A DNA stretch of 64,000 bases from Prosthecodimorpha hirschii (GCF_001305515.1 NZ_LJYW01000001.1:1725550-1789549); one strand, 5' to 3'; counted from the first letter of the stretch, positions 8,189 to 18,521 are shown. Notes: generated from the sequence alone by a model not told the origin. Numbers and translations: made by a program.

Positions 8189-9919
8189 CTATTTCCCCGC
8201 CAGCACCAGGTCGGCCCCCCGTTCGCCGATCAGCACGCAGGTGGCCATGGTGGCGCAGGTGACGATGCGCGGCATGATCGAGCCGTCGACGATGCGCAGG
8301 CCGGCCAAACCCTTGACCTTCAGGTCGGCGCCGACGACGGCGCCGTCGTCCTTGCCCATGCGGGCCGTGCCGACCTGATGGAAGAAGGTCGTGGCGCCGT
8401 TGCGCACGAACTGCGCCTTGGCGTCCGGATCCAGCGCCTTGCCGGGCACCGCCTCGCGCTTGGCATAGGGCTTCATCGCGGGATCGTTGCCGATCTGGCG
8501 GCAGAGGTCGATCGCCGCCATCTGGGACTTCACGTCGCGCGGATCGGACAGGAAACTGGCCGTCACCACCGGTTTGGCGGTCGGATCGGCCGAGGCGAGC
8601 CGCACCTCGCCGCGGCTCTTCGGATCGACCAGGCCGGCGCAGAGTGCCCAGGCGCTGGCCGGCGGACCGTATTCCTTGCCGATCGCATCCGACGCATAGG
8701 GCAGTTCGATCTGCACGATGTTCATGTCCGGCCGGTCGAAGGCCGGATCGGACTTCCAGAAGCCGGACGCGTTGGCGGCCGAGTTCTTCATCTTGACCGG
8801 CTCCGGGCTCTCCCAGATGCAGCCGCCATGCAGGATATGGTCGTGGAAGTTCCGGCCGACCTCCGGCGCATGCAGAACCGACGCGATGCCGTGCTGCGCC
8901 AGATGGGCGCGGTCGCCGATGCCTGACAGCATCAGGATCTGCGGCGTCCGGATCGCGCCGAGCGACAGCACCACCTCGCGTGCCGCCCGAAGGGTGATCT
9001 CGGCCCCGTCGCGCAGGGCCTTGATGCCGACCACCCGGCCGTTCTCGACCACCAGCCGGGTGACCCGGGTTCGGGTCAGAACGGTGAGATTGGGCCGGTC
9101 GATCACCGGATAGAGATAGGCCTGCGCCATGTTCATGCGCCGGCCGTCCTTGATGATCTGGTTCATCAGGGCGAAGCCGCCGGGGCCTTCCTCGCGGGCG
9201 CCGTTGAGGTCGTCGGAGACCGGCAGGCCGAGATTGCGGGCCGCCGCCAGCATGGCCGGCGCGATCGGCGGCGGGTCGGCGGCGACTTGCGACCAGACCT
9301 TGCCGCCCTTGCCGCGATAGGGGCTGGCCGGCCCCTGCCAGTTCTCGATCCGGCCGGTGAAGAGCTTCAACGCGGCGTCGTAGCCCCAGGCCTTGTCGCC
9401 GGCGGTCTCGGCCCAGCCGTCGAGATCAGCGCGGGGCGGCCGGACCCAGATGGTCGCATTGATCGAGGAGCCGCCGCCGACGGCGCGCCCCATGTGGGAC
9501 GCGATGGCGCGGCCGTTCACGCTCGCGGTCGGCACCGCGACATCGCCCCAATCCCTCTCGGTGCCGAGATTCATGAACCACTGGCCGGGATCGAGGATGC
9601 TCGGCGCCGTGTCCCAGTCGCCGGCCTCGATCAGCGCGACCTTCAATCCCGCCTCGGCGAGGCGGCCGGCGAGCGTGCATCCCGACGTGCCGGCGCCGCA
9701 GACGATGATATCGAATTCGCCCGACAGGGCCTTGGCGCGGGCGTCCTGGTTGGCGCGCGCCGCATCGAGCGTGTCGGCCAGGGCGGACGCAGCCGGCATG
9801 CCGAGGCCGAGTGCGAGCGACCATTGCAGGAATTGCCGGCGCCGGATCGTTCCGCACAGCAGGGACGTTTCGAGCTTGTCCAGAAGGGTGGACCGAAGGT
9901 CTTCGCCGAGATCTTTCAT
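8189..9919 (-). CDS. GMC-family FAD oxidoreductase with Tat signal (choline/alcohol dehydrogenase-like)
   Basis: 576 aa. A twin-arginine motif RRRQFLQ (residues 26-32) with a hydrophobic stretch ending ASALA predicts Tat export of the folded flavoprotein. The Rossmann FAD motif [17 protein letters not shown] starts at about residue 75. GMC signature regions follow: [14 protein letters not shown], and a C-terminal [16 protein letters not shown] block supplying the active-site His. Substrate is not deducible; periplasmic alcohol or sugar dehydrogenases of this type often pass electrons to cytochromes. It is the probable target of the AraC regulator just upstream. Start ATG 9919 was chosen because it directly precedes the Tat signal. 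Confidence 0.85.
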   Translation of the reverse strand: MKDLGEDLRSTLLDKLETSLLCGTIRRRQFLQWSLALGLGMPAASALADTLDAARANQDARAKALSGEFDIIVCGAGTSGCTLAGRLAEAGLKVALIEAGDWDTAPSILDPGQWFMNLGTERDWGDVAVPTASVNGRAIASHMGRAVGGGSSINATIWVRPPRADLDGWAETAGDKAWGYDAALKLFTGRIENWQGPASPYRGKGGKVWSQVAADPPPIAPAMLAAARNLGLPVSDDLNGAREEGPGGFALMNQIIKDGRRMNMAQAYLYPVIDRPNLTVLTRTRVTRLVVENGRVVGIKALRDGAEITLRAAREVVLSLGAIRTPQILMLSGIGDRAHLAQHGIASVLHAPEVGRNFHDHILHGGCIWESPEPVKMKNSAANASGFWKSDPAFDRPDMNIVQIELPYASDAIGKEYGPPASAWALCAGLVDPKSRGEVRLASADPTAKPVVTASFLSDPRDVKSQMAAIDLCRQIGNDPAMKPYAKREAVPGKALDPDAKAQFVRNGATTFFHQVGTARMGKDDGAVVGADLKVKGLAGLRIVDGSIMPRIVTCATMATCVLIGERGADLVLAGK

Positions 9920-10029
9920 GACGCTCCCCATTCGCGGCCGGAATTCTGCACGCCCGGCTCCAATCCCCGACAGGATGGCGTCTCTTTCAGGCTTGAAATA
10001 TCCACCTCTTGCGGCGGCAGCGCCGCCGG

Positions 10030-11085
10030 TTATCCGCTTCTTCCGGTGCCGGTCGCCGGGGCGGCGCCGTGCAGCCGCCCGCGCGTCTCGCGCGGCGCCT
10101 CGCCGAACAGGCGGCGATAGTAGGCGGAGAAGCGGCTCTGATGCTCGAAGCCGTAGCGCAAGGAGAGCTGGGTCAGGGTCTGGTCCGGATCGATTTCCAG
10201 GTCGCGGCGGGCGGCCTGGAGGCGCAGCCGGCGCACCAGCGCCATCGGCGCACAGCCGAAGGCCTGCTGGGTCAGATCGTTCAATTGCGACCGTCCGACG
10301 CCGACCGCCCGGGTCAGATCGTCGAGTTGGATCGGCCGGGCGAGACGGCTTTCGATGAAGGCGACGAGCCGGTCGCGCCGGTCGGCATGCCGCTCCGAAC
10401 CGTCGCGCTCCGAGGCCTCGCCGCCCGCAGGGTCCCAGGATCGCAACGCAGCGGCGGCTTGCGCCGGATCGGCGCGCAGATGCAGGGCGGCGAAGCGCGC
10501 GAAGCCCTCCTCCGCATGGGCCGCCCAATCGGCCAGACCCGGCAGCCCCTCGGGCTGGCGGGCGAGGGACAGGAGCATGTTGAGCTGGCTGGAGAAGATC
10601 GGCGCCAGACCGGCCGCCAGCGGCGCGCCGGGCCTCAGCGGCGTCCCGGCCTCGATCCCGGCCAGCCCATAGGGCACCCGGATGATGACCTGCTCGCAGC
10701 CCTCCTGCCAGCGCAGGCGGATGCGCCGCTGCGGTGCGCTGAAATAGACCCCGCCCTGTGGGACATGCGCGGTCTCGCCGTCGCCGTCGAGCTCGATGCC
10801 GTTGCGCAGGCAGACATGGACCAGCAGGAAATCGCGGTAGAGGTCCGGGGTGATCGTCACCTCGTCGCCGTAGCGCATCGAATAGATGGCGAGCCGCCCG
10901 GTCCGGCAGCGATAGGCCTTGGCATCGACCGCGCCGCCGCGCCATTGCAGGCCGTAGTCGCACAACTCGCCGGCAATGACATCGTAGGTCTCGCGACGCT
11001 CGCGCGAATCGAGCAGGCAGTCGCGATAGAGCGGGGCCAGATCGAGCCCCTGCAAAGGTCCCGGCATGCCCTGGCGCGATTGCAT
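10030..11085 (-). CDS. AraC-family transcriptional regulator
   Basis: 351 aa. Residues 1-240 are a ligand/dimerisation region of the AraC_binding_2 type. Residues 250-345 form the two-HTH AraC domain: IQLDDLTRAVGVGRSQLNDLTQQAFG, then LTQLSLRYGFEHQSRFSAYYRRLFGEAPRE. Start ATG 11085 has an AGGAACG ribosome site, whereas upstream in-frame starts lack one. It lies just upstream of the GMC oxidoreductase gene, both on the minus strand, which it may activate (inference). Confidence 0.88.
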   Translation of the reverse strand: MQSRQGMPGPLQGLDLAPLYRDCLLDSRERRETYDVIAGELCDYGLQWRGGAVDAKAYRCRTGRLAIYSMRYGDEVTITPDLYRDFLLVHVCLRNGIELDGDGETAHVPQGGVYFSAPQRRIRLRWQEGCEQVIIRVPYGLAGIEAGTPLRPGAPLAAGLAPIFSSQLNMLLSLARQPEGLPGLADWAAHAEEGFARFAALHLRADPAQAAAALRSWDPAGGEASERDGSERHADRRDRLVAFIESRLARPIQLDDLTRAVGVGRSQLNDLTQQAFGCAPMALVRRLRLQAARRDLEIDPDQTLTQLSLRYGFEHQSRFSAYYRRLFGEAPRETRGRLHGAAPATGTGRSG

Positions 11086-11259
11086 GGGCGAGCGTTCCTG
11101 CCGCTGCGGGCCAGCCCGCGTGATCCGGTCGATCCGGCGATGATACGCCGTTTCACGACCCCGACAAGCGGCCAGACGGCCGCCTCCGGCCCGGCGCGGC
11201 ATCGTCGTCCGCGTCGACCTATGCACTCCCCGAGACGAACGCTGCGCGCCGGACCGTCG

Positions 11260-12063
11260 TTACGGCCGTTCGCCGCGCATCAGGCGGCCTTCGATCTCGT
11301 CGAGGACCGGCAACAGGTCGGCGACGCTGTCGATCACAACATGGGCGCCGGCGCGGACCAGCGTCGCGGTGGCGGCGTCGCGGCGCGCGGCGAACTCCGC
11401 CGGGGCGAGCGCGGCGACCTCCTCGCGCGACAGCCCCATGGCGTTGCCCGAGACGGCGACGCCGACCGTCCAGGTCCCGGCCGCCAGCCCCTCGGCGATG
11501 CCCGGCTCGGTGTCGTCGACCTTGACCACCGCATGGGCCGGGAAGACGCCGAGATCCAGGAAGGTCCGGTACATCATCAGGGGCGTCGGCCGGCCGGCGG
11601 CGAGATCGCCGGCGCAGACCAGGTTGTCGGGCGCATAGCCGGCCGCGGCCGCCACGGGCGTCAGATTGGCCATGATCTCGCGGGTATAGCCGGTGGTCGA
11701 GCCGATCTTCAGGCCGCGCGCCCGGCAGGCGGCGACCGTCTCGACCGCGCCCGGGATCATGTCGGCATAGTCGGTGACCACCTGCGCGTTGAGCGGCACG
11801 AAGACCTCGTAGATGCGGTCGGCCTCGGCCGCTCCAGGCACGACGCCATGCGCCGCCTGCCAGCGCGCTGCGATCGCGGGCGTCTTGAGGAGCGCGTCGA
11901 TATGGTCCCATTTCGGCAGGCCCATCGGACCGCGTGCCTCGGCGATCGAAAGGGCGACGCCGAACTGGCGGAACACCTCCACGAAGGCGCCCATCGGGGC
12001 GCGCGAGCCGTGGTCGACGATCGTGCCGGCCCAATCGAACACGACCGCTTTCAGCTGGCTCAT
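11260..12063 (-). CDS. phnX: Phosphonoacetaldehyde hydrolase
   Basis: 267 aa HAD-superfamily enzyme. The phosphonatase-specific nucleophile motif VVFDWAGT (Asp10) and the cap-domain motif GPMGLPKWDHI with the Schiff-base Lys51 are both present. Further HAD motifs STTGYTREIM and VKVDDTEPGIAEG follow. The enzyme cleaves the C-P bond of phosphonoacetaldehyde to acetaldehyde and phosphate, the final step of 2-aminoethylphosphonate use. It overlaps the upstream FAD oxidoreductase by 4 nt (ATGA). No PhnW transaminase is adjacent, so the oxidoreductase or the class III aminotransferase at 22.7 kb may make the aldehyde. Confidence 0.93.
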   Translation of the reverse strand: MSQLKAVVFDWAGTIVDHGSRAPMGAFVEVFRQFGVALSIAEARGPMGLPKWDHIDALLKTPAIAARWQAAHGVVPGAAEADRIYEVFVPLNAQVVTDYADMIPGAVETVAACRARGLKIGSTTGYTREIMANLTPVAAAAGYAPDNLVCAGDLAAGRPTPLMMYRTFLDLGVFPAHAVVKVDDTEPGIAEGLAAGTWTVGVAVSGNAMGLSREEVAALAPAEFAARRDAATATLVRAGAHVVIDSVADLLPVLDEIEGRLMRGERP

Positions 12064-13199
12064 CCGATCCACTCCCCGATCACCTCTTCGGCGATGCCGA
12101 AGGCCGTCGAGGCCCCGGTCCCGCTCGTCACCATCGCGATGCGCACGTCGTCGGACGGCTTGTCGACGAACATCAGCCGGTCCGACGCGGAGGCATAGAT
12201 GCCGGTCCAGCGCTCGGTCACGCGGCGGCCGGGCATGGCCAGCACCGCATCGAACTCGTCGAGGATCAGCCGGTCGACATGCTCCGGCGCGAAGGGATCG
12301 GGCGTCGGGCCATAATGGTGGCTGTCGCCGACCACCAGCGAGCCGTCGGCCGACTGCACGACGATCAGGTGGACGCCGTTGTCGAGCGCATCGGCCTGCT
12401 CGGCCTCGAGCCGGGCCTTGAGCGCCGCCGCCTCGGGCAGCGCCGCATAGCCGAGATAGCGCACCAGGCCGAGATCGGACATCACGGCCGCACCGAGCGG
12501 GGTCGGGTCGGCCGGCGTCACGCGCATCATGTGCAGCTTGCACTTGGTCACGCCATAGGCGGCGATGCGCTCGGGGAAGAGCGACAGGAAATCGTCGCCG
12601 GGGCAGACGACCGCGCGGGCGGCGCGGATCGTGCCCGTGGTGGTCTCGATCGCCGGCGGCGCGACGGTGCGCACGGCCGTCTGGCGGCGGAAGGTCACGC
12701 CATGGGCGGTTTCCAGCCAGCGCGCCAGCTTCGGGATCGCCTCACGGCTTTCGACCCGGATTTCATGGGACGAGTGCAGCGCCGCCACCATCCCGTCGGC
12801 CTTCAGCGCCGGCACAAGGCCGCGCGCCTCGGTGGGCGACAGCATCCGGCAGCCGGCGCCCATCTCGGTGGTCATGAAGGCTTCGAGCACGGCCGCCGCC
12901 TCCGGCCGGCGCGCCGCGACGACGAGGCCGCGATGCTCGACGCGGATGCCGGCCTCGGGCGCGATCTCGGCCCAGATGTCGCGCGAGCGCATCGCCCGCT
13001 GCCAGCAGGCGCCGCGCTCCTGGCCCGTCACGGTGACGAAGCCGAAATTGCGGATCGAGGCGCCGTTGGCCTGGGCGTCGCGGTCGACGACCACGACCTT
13101 CAACCCCTTCTTCGCGGCCGCCAGCGCATGGGCGAGGCCGACGATACCGGCCCCGACGACGGCAAGATCATAGCTTTCCACGACAATCCCCTGCGACAA
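12060..13199 (-). CDS. TIGR03364-type FAD-dependent amine oxidoreductase (phosphonate-linked)
   Basis: 379 aa. The dinucleotide motif VVGAGIVGLAHALAAAKKG at the N-terminus and the segment NGASIRNFGFVTVTGQ are characteristic of the DAO-like TIGR03364 family, which is repeatedly found beside phnX. Some members oxidise 2-aminoethylphosphonate or its N-methyl form to phosphonoacetaldehyde. The C-terminal MVTSGTGASTAFGIAEEVIG completes the FAD fold. Translational overlap with phnX strongly supports a joint pathway. Confidence 0.85.
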   Translation of the reverse strand: MSQGIVVESYDLAVVGAGIVGLAHALAAAKKGLKVVVVDRDAQANGASIRNFGFVTVTGQERGACWQRAMRSRDIWAEIAPEAGIRVEHRGLVVAARRPEAAAVLEAFMTTEMGAGCRMLSPTEARGLVPALKADGMVAALHSSHEIRVESREAIPKLARWLETAHGVTFRRQTAVRTVAPPAIETTTGTIRAARAVVCPGDDFLSLFPERIAAYGVTKCKLHMMRVTPADPTPLGAAVMSDLGLVRYLGYAALPEAAALKARLEAEQADALDNGVHLIVVQSADGSLVVGDSHHYGPTPDPFAPEHVDRLILDEFDAVLAMPGRRVTERWTGIYASASDRLMFVDKPSDDVRIAMVTSGTGASTAFGIAEEVIGEWIG

Positions 13200-13218
13200 A
13201 CCCTTGCGATGGCGGCCC

Positions 13219-14187
13219 TCAGGCCGACCGCTTCACCCGCGCCTCGGCCATCACGCACAGCATCTCGTACAGGATCGTGACACCGGCGAGCGTGGTCATC
13301 TGGCCGACATCGAAGGGCGGCGAGACCTCGACCAGATCGCCGCCGATGAAGTCGACGCCCGACAACGCCCGGATCAGGCGCTGCGCCTCGCGCACCATGA
13401 TGCCGCCGGCCTCCGGGGTCCCGGTGCCGGGCGCCTGGCTCGGATCGATGCTGTCGATGTCGAAGGAGAAATAGGTCGGGCCGTCGCCGACGATCCGGCG
13501 GGCTTCTTCCGCGGCCCAGGCCCAGCCCTTGTCGTCGAACTCCTCGATCGGCACGACGCGCATGCCGGACGCATAGGAGAAGTCCCACATCGTCGGCGCG
13601 TTCAGGCTGCCGCGGATGCCGATCTGGATGACCCGCTTCGGATCGAGCAGGCCTTCCTCGACGGCCCGGCGGAACGGCGCACCGTGATGGAAACGCGAGC
13701 CGAGATAGTCGTCGCCGGTATCGCAATGGGCATCGATATGCACCATCCCGACCGGGCCGCCGCGGGCGGCCGCACGCAGGATCGGCAGCGAGATGGAATG
13801 ATCGCCGCCGACGGAGAGCGGCGTCACGCCGGCGCCGCAGACCGTGTGGAAGAAGTCCGCGATCTCGGCATGGGCGCCTTCGAGCTCGTAGGGCTTCTCG
13901 ACCCAGGCGTCGCCGAGATCGGCGACGCGGACGAGCGCGAAGGGATCGACGCCGGTGGCCGGATTGAACCGGCGGATCAGCGAGGACTGGCCGCGCATCT
14001 CGCGCGGTCCGTGCCTTGTGCCGGTCCGGTGCGTGACGCCGCCGTCGAAGGGCACGCCGATGACGCCGATATCGACCGCCGCGAGATCTTCCGTATAGGG
14101 CCGGCGGAAGAAGGTCGGGATGCCGGTATAGCGCGGCCGCAGCTGCGGGTCGGCCAGTTCCGGATAGCGTTCGATACGTTTGACCAT
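13219..14187 (-). CDS. Agmatinase/ureohydrolase family protein
   Basis: 322 aa, the full length of the arginase/agmatinase family, with all three manganese motifs: GGDHS, DAHCDTGDD and SFDIDSIDP. It hydrolyses a guanidino compound to urea and an amine. Agmatine, guanidinobutyrate or guanidinopropionate are possible, and the sequence GIPTFFRRPY near the N-terminus does not settle which. It sits 19 bp upstream of the FAD oxidoreductase in the same minus-strand operon, so the locus may handle amines more broadly than phosphonates. Confidence 0.88.
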   Translation of the reverse strand: MVKRIERYPELADPQLRPRYTGIPTFFRRPYTEDLAAVDIGVIGVPFDGGVTHRTGTRHGPREMRGQSSLIRRFNPATGVDPFALVRVADLGDAWVEKPYELEGAHAEIADFFHTVCGAGVTPLSVGGDHSISLPILRAAARGGPVGMVHIDAHCDTGDDYLGSRFHHGAPFRRAVEEGLLDPKRVIQIGIRGSLNAPTMWDFSYASGMRVVPIEEFDDKGWAWAAEEARRIVGDGPTYFSFDIDSIDPSQAPGTGTPEAGGIMVREAQRLIRALSGVDFIGGDLVEVSPPFDVGQMTTLAGVTILYEMLCVMAEARVKRSA

Positions 14188-14273
14188 GGCGCGCGGGAAC
14201 TCTCTTCGCTCGGCGGGACGGTGCGGGTGGCGGCCGCCCGGCCAACCCGCCGGGCTGGACCTCGTGCAAGCGG

Positions 14274-15032
14274 TCAGACGCCTTCGCGATGGACCGTGAA
14301 GGGCGAGAAGGACTGGCTGACCGGCATCATCTCGATGATGTTGATGTTCATGTGCGGCGGCAGGGTCGCGATCCAGAAGATGGTCTCGGCGATGTCCTTG
14401 GGCTGCAACGCGTTGGCGCCCTTGTAGAGCTTGTCATAGGCGGCCTGGTCGCCGCCGGTGCGCACCAGCGTGAACTCGCTCTCGCACAGGCCGGGCTCGA
14501 CCGAGGTGACGCGCACGCCGGTGCCGGACAGGTCGGAGCGCAGGTTCAGCGTGAACTGATGCACGAAGGCCTTGGTGCCGCCATAGACGTTGCCGCCCGG
14601 ATAGGGGTAGTGCGCCGCGACCGAGCCGAGATTGACGATGCTGCCCTTGCGGGCGATCAGCTTCGGCAGGACCTTGTGGGTGATCGCGGCCAGACCGGTG
14701 ACGTTGGTGTCGATCATCTGGCGCCACTGGTCGAGGCTCGAGGCCTGGGCCGGGCCGGTTCCGAGCGCGAGGCCGGCATTGTTGACGAGCGCATCGATCT
14801 CGGCGAAGGCCGGCGGCAGGGCGGCGAGCGCCGCGTCCATCGCGACTTCGTCGCGCATGTCGAAGGCGGCGACATGCGCGACCTCCGGGCCGCCCAGTTC
14901 GGCGGCGAGATCGGCGAGCCGCTCGGCCCGGCGCGCGGTGATGATCACGCGCCAGCCCCCGGCGACGAAGCGGCGGGCGGTGGCGGCGCCGAAGCCGGCG
15001 GAAGCGCCGGTGATGAGCACGGTCTTGGTCAA
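14274..15032 (-). CDS. SDR-family oxidoreductase (YdfG-like NADP 3-hydroxy acid/serine dehydrogenase type)
   Basis: 252 aa from a TTG start at 15032, chosen because GAGGAG lies 7 nt upstream and translation begins MTKTVLITGASAGFG. The cofactor motif TGASAGFG, NNAG, the catalytic Ser (NLGSVAA) and the YGGTK motif are present, with the typical YdfG C-terminal IAETIFWIATLPPHMNIN. Substrate unknown. In this operon it could reduce an aldehyde or semialdehyde formed from amine oxidation (inference). Confidence 0.85.
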   Translation of the reverse strand: MTKTVLITGASAGFGAATARRFVAGGWRVIITARRAERLADLAAELGGPEVAHVAAFDMRDEVAMDAALAALPPAFAEIDALVNNAGLALGTGPAQASSLDQWRQMIDTNVTGLAAITHKVLPKLIARKGSIVNLGSVAAHYPYPGGNVYGGTKAFVHQFTLNLRSDLSGTGVRVTSVEPGLCESEFTLVRTGGDQAAYDKLYKGANALQPKDIAETIFWIATLPPHMNINIIEMMPVSQSFSPFTVHREGV

Positions 15033-15055
15033 GGCGTTTCTCCTCGGATGCTTGT

Positions 15056-15922
15056 TCAGGAGAGCAGGGATCGGGCCAGACTGAGCACAGCTCCGCCCGC
15101 GATGGAATAGGCGGCGATGCGACGCCACCATGCGGCATTGACGCGCCGGAACAGAAGCCCGCCCGCCCAGGTGCCGAGAAAGGCTGGCGGCAGCAGCATC
15201 GCCGCGTGGCCCCAGGCCTCGGCCGGGATGCCGATGGTCGGCCAGCGGAAGGCGACGGCCGCGAAATCGACCACCGCGAAGAAGACGATCAGGTTCGCCC
15301 GGATCGCGGCCGGCTGCGCCCCGACGGCCAGGAACCAGACCACCACGAAGGGCCCGCCGACCGCGAAGGCGCCGGCGAACAGGCCGACCAGAAAGCCGAC
15401 CGCCGCCGCCCAGGCGGGGGTGTCGAGGCGCGGTGCGCTGACATGGGCGAGCGCCGCCAGGGCGGAGACGAACACCGCCGTATCGAGCGCTGGCTTGGCC
15501 CAGGCCGCCGGCAGCCCGGAGACCATGAGGGTGCCGATCGCCGTCCCGGCCACCCCGCCGAGGCACAGCCGGACCAGCCGCCGCGGCTCGATGGCGGCGC
15601 GGTCGAGCCCATAGAGCAGAACCACCGCGACGACCAGTTCGAGAAGCAGCACGACCGGCGTCGCCATCGCCGGCGGCCAGACATGGGCAAGACCGATCGC
15701 GGCGACGAGCGCGAAGCCGAAGCCCGTCATGCCGCGCAGGATGCCGGCGACGAACACGATGGAGGCGGCGGTGAGGAGGCCCAAGGCAGTCGTTTCGCGG
15801 CGGGACGGAAAAAATTTTGTCGAGGCCCTGCCTATCGCTCCTTTGCCTCGGAAGGAAGCGCCGGCAGGAAAAGAAACTGCGCCGCTCGCACCAGGAAGAA
15901 CAAATTCCTCAACTGGCATCAC
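15056..15922 (-). CDS. TauE/SafE family membrane transporter
   Basis: About 288 aa with seven or eight hydrophobic segments in the TauE/SafE (sulfite exporter) pattern. Both halves carry the family's G-F-G repeat regions (GILRGMTGFGFALVAAIGL; FLVGLFAGAFAVGGPFVVVW). The first ~45 residues are hydrophilic and atypical, so the true start may be later, e.g. a TTG at 15784. The listed start is GTG 15922 with ATG 15919 directly behind it. It is first in the minus-strand operon with SDR, ureohydrolase, FAD oxidoreductase and phnX. Role could be export of a sulfonate, phosphonate or organic acid. Confidence 0.75.
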   Translation of the reverse strand: MMPVEEFVLPGASGAVSFPAGASFRGKGAIGRASTKFFPSRRETTALGLLTAASIVFVAGILRGMTGFGFALVAAIGLAHVWPPAMATPVVLLLELVVAVVLLYGLDRAAIEPRRLVRLCLGGVAGTAIGTLMVSGLPAAWAKPALDTAVFVSALAALAHVSAPRLDTPAWAAAVGFLVGLFAGAFAVGGPFVVVWFLAVGAQPAAIRANLIVFFAVVDFAAVAFRWPTIGIPAEAWGHAAMLLPPAFLGTWAGGLLFRRVNAAWWRRIAAYSIAGGAVLSLARSLLS

Positions 15923-16127
15923 AGGCCGCCTAGTGCTCCGATGCGGATCGTGTCGCGGCGGCAGGCGCGGGTCGTCTGCCCATCTTTACGGCAAGTGCCG
16001 CTTCGGTATGCATCAGCAGGCAGGAACCGCAACCGCCCGAAACCCTCGCGCAAGCCGAAGCGAAGGCCGGCTCGCGTGGCCCGCTTCGTGCTTCCTGACC
16101 GTTGCTCCAATGCAGGGAACTCAATCG

Positions 16128-17300
16128 ATGAGCAAGACGCAGGATCCTCGCAAAGACACCGCCGCCACGCTGGCCGCGGCGCGCAACTTCTCCCGCCGCT
16201 CGGTGCTGAAGGCTGCTGCGGTCGCCGGCGCCGCGTCGGCGGTCGGCCCGTGGTACGTCAAGGATGCGCTGTCCTCTTCCGGCACCCTCAGCCTCCTGCA
16301 CTGGGATGACGAACTGCCCAATCCGGTCATCCCGGAATTCGAGAAGAAGACCGGCATCAAGGTCGTCTCGACGCCCTTCTCGCAGAACGAAGAGCAGATC
16401 AACAAGCTGCAGGCGACCGGCGGCGAAGGCTTCGACCTCTGCCAGCCGACGCGCGACCGCTCGCCGCAGTTCAAGGATCTCGGCCTGCTGCAGCCGCTCG
16501 ATCCGAAGAAGATGAAGCTCGACAACCTGCTTCCGGCCATGCTGGAAGGCTCGACCAGCGTCTGGACCTGGGACGGCAAGCTCTATCACGTGCCGCATTG
16601 CTGGGGTTCGGAAGCCATCTCCTGGCGCACCGACCTCGCCAAGATCGAGTACAAGACGCTCAGCTACGGCACGCTGTGGAGCGAGGAATTCAAGGGCAAG
16701 GTGCAGGGCCGGCCGCATTCGCTGCTCGCCGGCATCGGCCTCTGGCTCGACGCCACCGGCAAGGTGCCGTCCAACCGCATGATGGACGCCTTCAAGGACG
16801 AAGCGTCCATGAAGAAGATATACGACGAAATCCTCAAGGTCGCGATCAGCAAGAAGGCCTGGATCAAGCAGTTCTGGGATTCGGCCGACAACACCAAGTC
16901 GGGCCTGATGGAGAACGGCGTGGTCATCGGCCAGACCTGGGACGGGCCGGCTCTTTCCCTCAAGAAGCAGGGCAAGCCGGTCTCCTATATGGCGCCGCAG
17001 GAAGGCGCGATCGCCTGGCTCGACGGCTGGGCCATGCCGACCGGCGCCAAGAATATCGCGCAGGCCTACGAGTGGCTGAGCTACGTCCATTCGCCGGAGG
17101 TCTCGGCCAAGGTCGCGGACGGTTCGGGCTACAACCCGGTCTGCAAGGGCTCCGACGGCATGCTGTCCGAGGTCGCCAAGAAGAACTTCACGGAAGCCTT
17201 CCCGGACGACGCCCTGTCGCGCCTGTGGCACCGTCCGCCGGAGCCGTCGTGGTTCGCCGAACTGCGCACGCAGTATGCCGAAAAGTTCAAGGCGGCCTGA
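16128..17300 (+). CDS. ABC transporter substrate-binding protein, Tat-exported (PotD/PhnS-like)
   Basis: 390 aa. A twin-arginine signal (SRRSVLKAAAVAGAASAVG, residues ~22-40) precedes a type II binding-protein fold. Visible family features are LLHWDDELPNPVIPEFEKKTG near the mature N-terminus, YHVPHCWGSEAISW and AIAWLDGWAMPTGAKN. It resembles spermidine/putrescine and 2-aminoethylphosphonate binding proteins, which the sequence alone does not separate. It leads an operon with ATPase and two permeases, and is divergent from the phnX operon. An amine-containing ligand is the most economical guess. Confidence 0.85.
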   Translation: MSKTQDPRKDTAATLAAARNFSRRSVLKAAAVAGAASAVGPWYVKDALSSSGTLSLLHWDDELPNPVIPEFEKKTGIKVVSTPFSQNEEQINKLQATGGEGFDLCQPTRDRSPQFKDLGLLQPLDPKKMKLDNLLPAMLEGSTSVWTWDGKLYHVPHCWGSEAISWRTDLAKIEYKTLSYGTLWSEEFKGKVQGRPHSLLAGIGLWLDATGKVPSNRMMDAFKDEASMKKIYDEILKVAISKKAWIKQFWDSADNTKSGLMENGVVIGQTWDGPALSLKKQGKPVSYMAPQEGAIAWLDGWAMPTGAKNIAQAYEWLSYVHSPEVSAKVADGSGYNPVCKGSDGMLSEVAKKNFTEAFPDDALSRLWHRPPEPSWFAELRTQYAEKFKAA

Positions 17301-17438
17301 TCCGGCCGACCCGGCACCTCCGCGGCGGCCCGGCCGGGCCGCCGCGACCGCCGCCCAAGCAGCCAGCGCGGACCCGTTCGGCCCGCGCCGGCCTTCGTCC
17401 CGTGCAATCCCGTCGCCCGCCGGAGACCGTGATCCTCC

Positions 17439-18521
17439 ATGACAGCCGCCGTCCATCTCGACCGCGTCAGCGTCCGCTTCGGCGACTTCACCGCAGTCAG
17501 TTCCGCCGATCTCGAAATCAGCCCCGGCGAATTCTTCTCCTTCCTCGGTCCTTCGGGATGCGGCAAGACCACCCTGCTCCGCGCCATCTCGGGCTTCGTC
17601 GACCCGTCCGAGGGCCGCGTCCTGATCAACGGCCGCGACATGCGCGGGATCGGACCGAATGCCCGGCCGACCGCGCTGATCTTCCAGAATCTCGCCCTGT
17701 TCCCGATGATGTCGGTCGCCGACAATATCGGCTACGGCCTGCGCGTGCGCGGCGTGGCCAAGCGCAAGCGGGCGGAGACGGTGGAACGTCTGCTCGATCT
17801 CATCGCGCTGCCCGGCCAGGGCGGCAAGCGCATCGATGAACTGTCGGGCGGCCAGAAGCAGCGCGTCGCCATCGCCCGCGCGCTCGCCGTCGAGCCGCAG
17901 GTGCTGCTGCTCGACGAGCCGCTCTCCGCCCTCGACCTGAAGCTGCGCCAGCATATGCGCAACGAACTGCGCGCCATCCAGCGCCGCGTCGGCATCACCT
18001 TCATCTACATCACCCACGACCAGGGCGAGGCGCTGACCATGTCGGACCGCATCGCCGTGATGAATCGCGGCGTGATCGAGCAGGTCGCCGACGGCCGCAC
18101 GCTCTACAACCATCCGCGCACCGCCTTCGTGGCCGCCTTCGTGGGCGAGAACAACCGCCTCGCCGGCCGCGTCCTGGAGATGGACGGCGATCTGGCCCGG
18201 GTCGAGACCCCGCTCGGGCCGCTCGCCGGCGTCAATGCGCGCAAGCTGATGGCCGGTTCCGACGCGATCCTGTTCGTCCGGCCGGAAAGCCTGACCATCG
18301 GCCCGGCCGGCGCCGACGGCATCCCGGCCCGTATCGCGGAGGCGTCCTTCGAGGGTACCGTCACGCATCTGACGCTCGCCACCGAGGCCGGCATCCGCCT
18401 CATCGCCACGCTTTCCGGCGCGACCGCCCGCAACGTGCCGGAGGAAGGCGCCCCGGTCACGCTGACCTGGCCGAACGCCGAGGCGATCGTGCTGCCGCCG
18501 GAGAGCGCCGACCATGCATAG
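17439..18521 (+). CDS. ABC transporter ATP-binding protein (PotA-like)
   Basis: 360 aa. Walker A GPSGCGKTT, signature LSGGQKQRVAIARAL, Walker B LLLDEPLSALD and switch ITHDQGEA are intact in residues ~35-210. A C-terminal TOBE-type domain (residues ~240-360) is typical of polyamine and other compatible importers. It drives uptake through the two permeases that follow, overlapping the first by 8 nt. Confidence 0.92.
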   Translation: MTAAVHLDRVSVRFGDFTAVSSADLEISPGEFFSFLGPSGCGKTTLLRAISGFVDPSEGRVLINGRDMRGIGPNARPTALIFQNLALFPMMSVADNIGYGLRVRGVAKRKRAETVERLLDLIALPGQGGKRIDELSGGQKQRVAIARALAVEPQVLLLDEPLSALDLKLRQHMRNELRAIQRRVGITFIYITHDQGEALTMSDRIAVMNRGVIEQVADGRTLYNHPRTAFVAAFVGENNRLAGRVLEMDGDLARVETPLGPLAGVNARKLMAGSDAILFVRPESLTIGPAGADGIPARIAEASFEGTVTHLTLATEAGIRLIATLSGATARNVPEEGAPVTLTWPNAEAIVLPPESADHA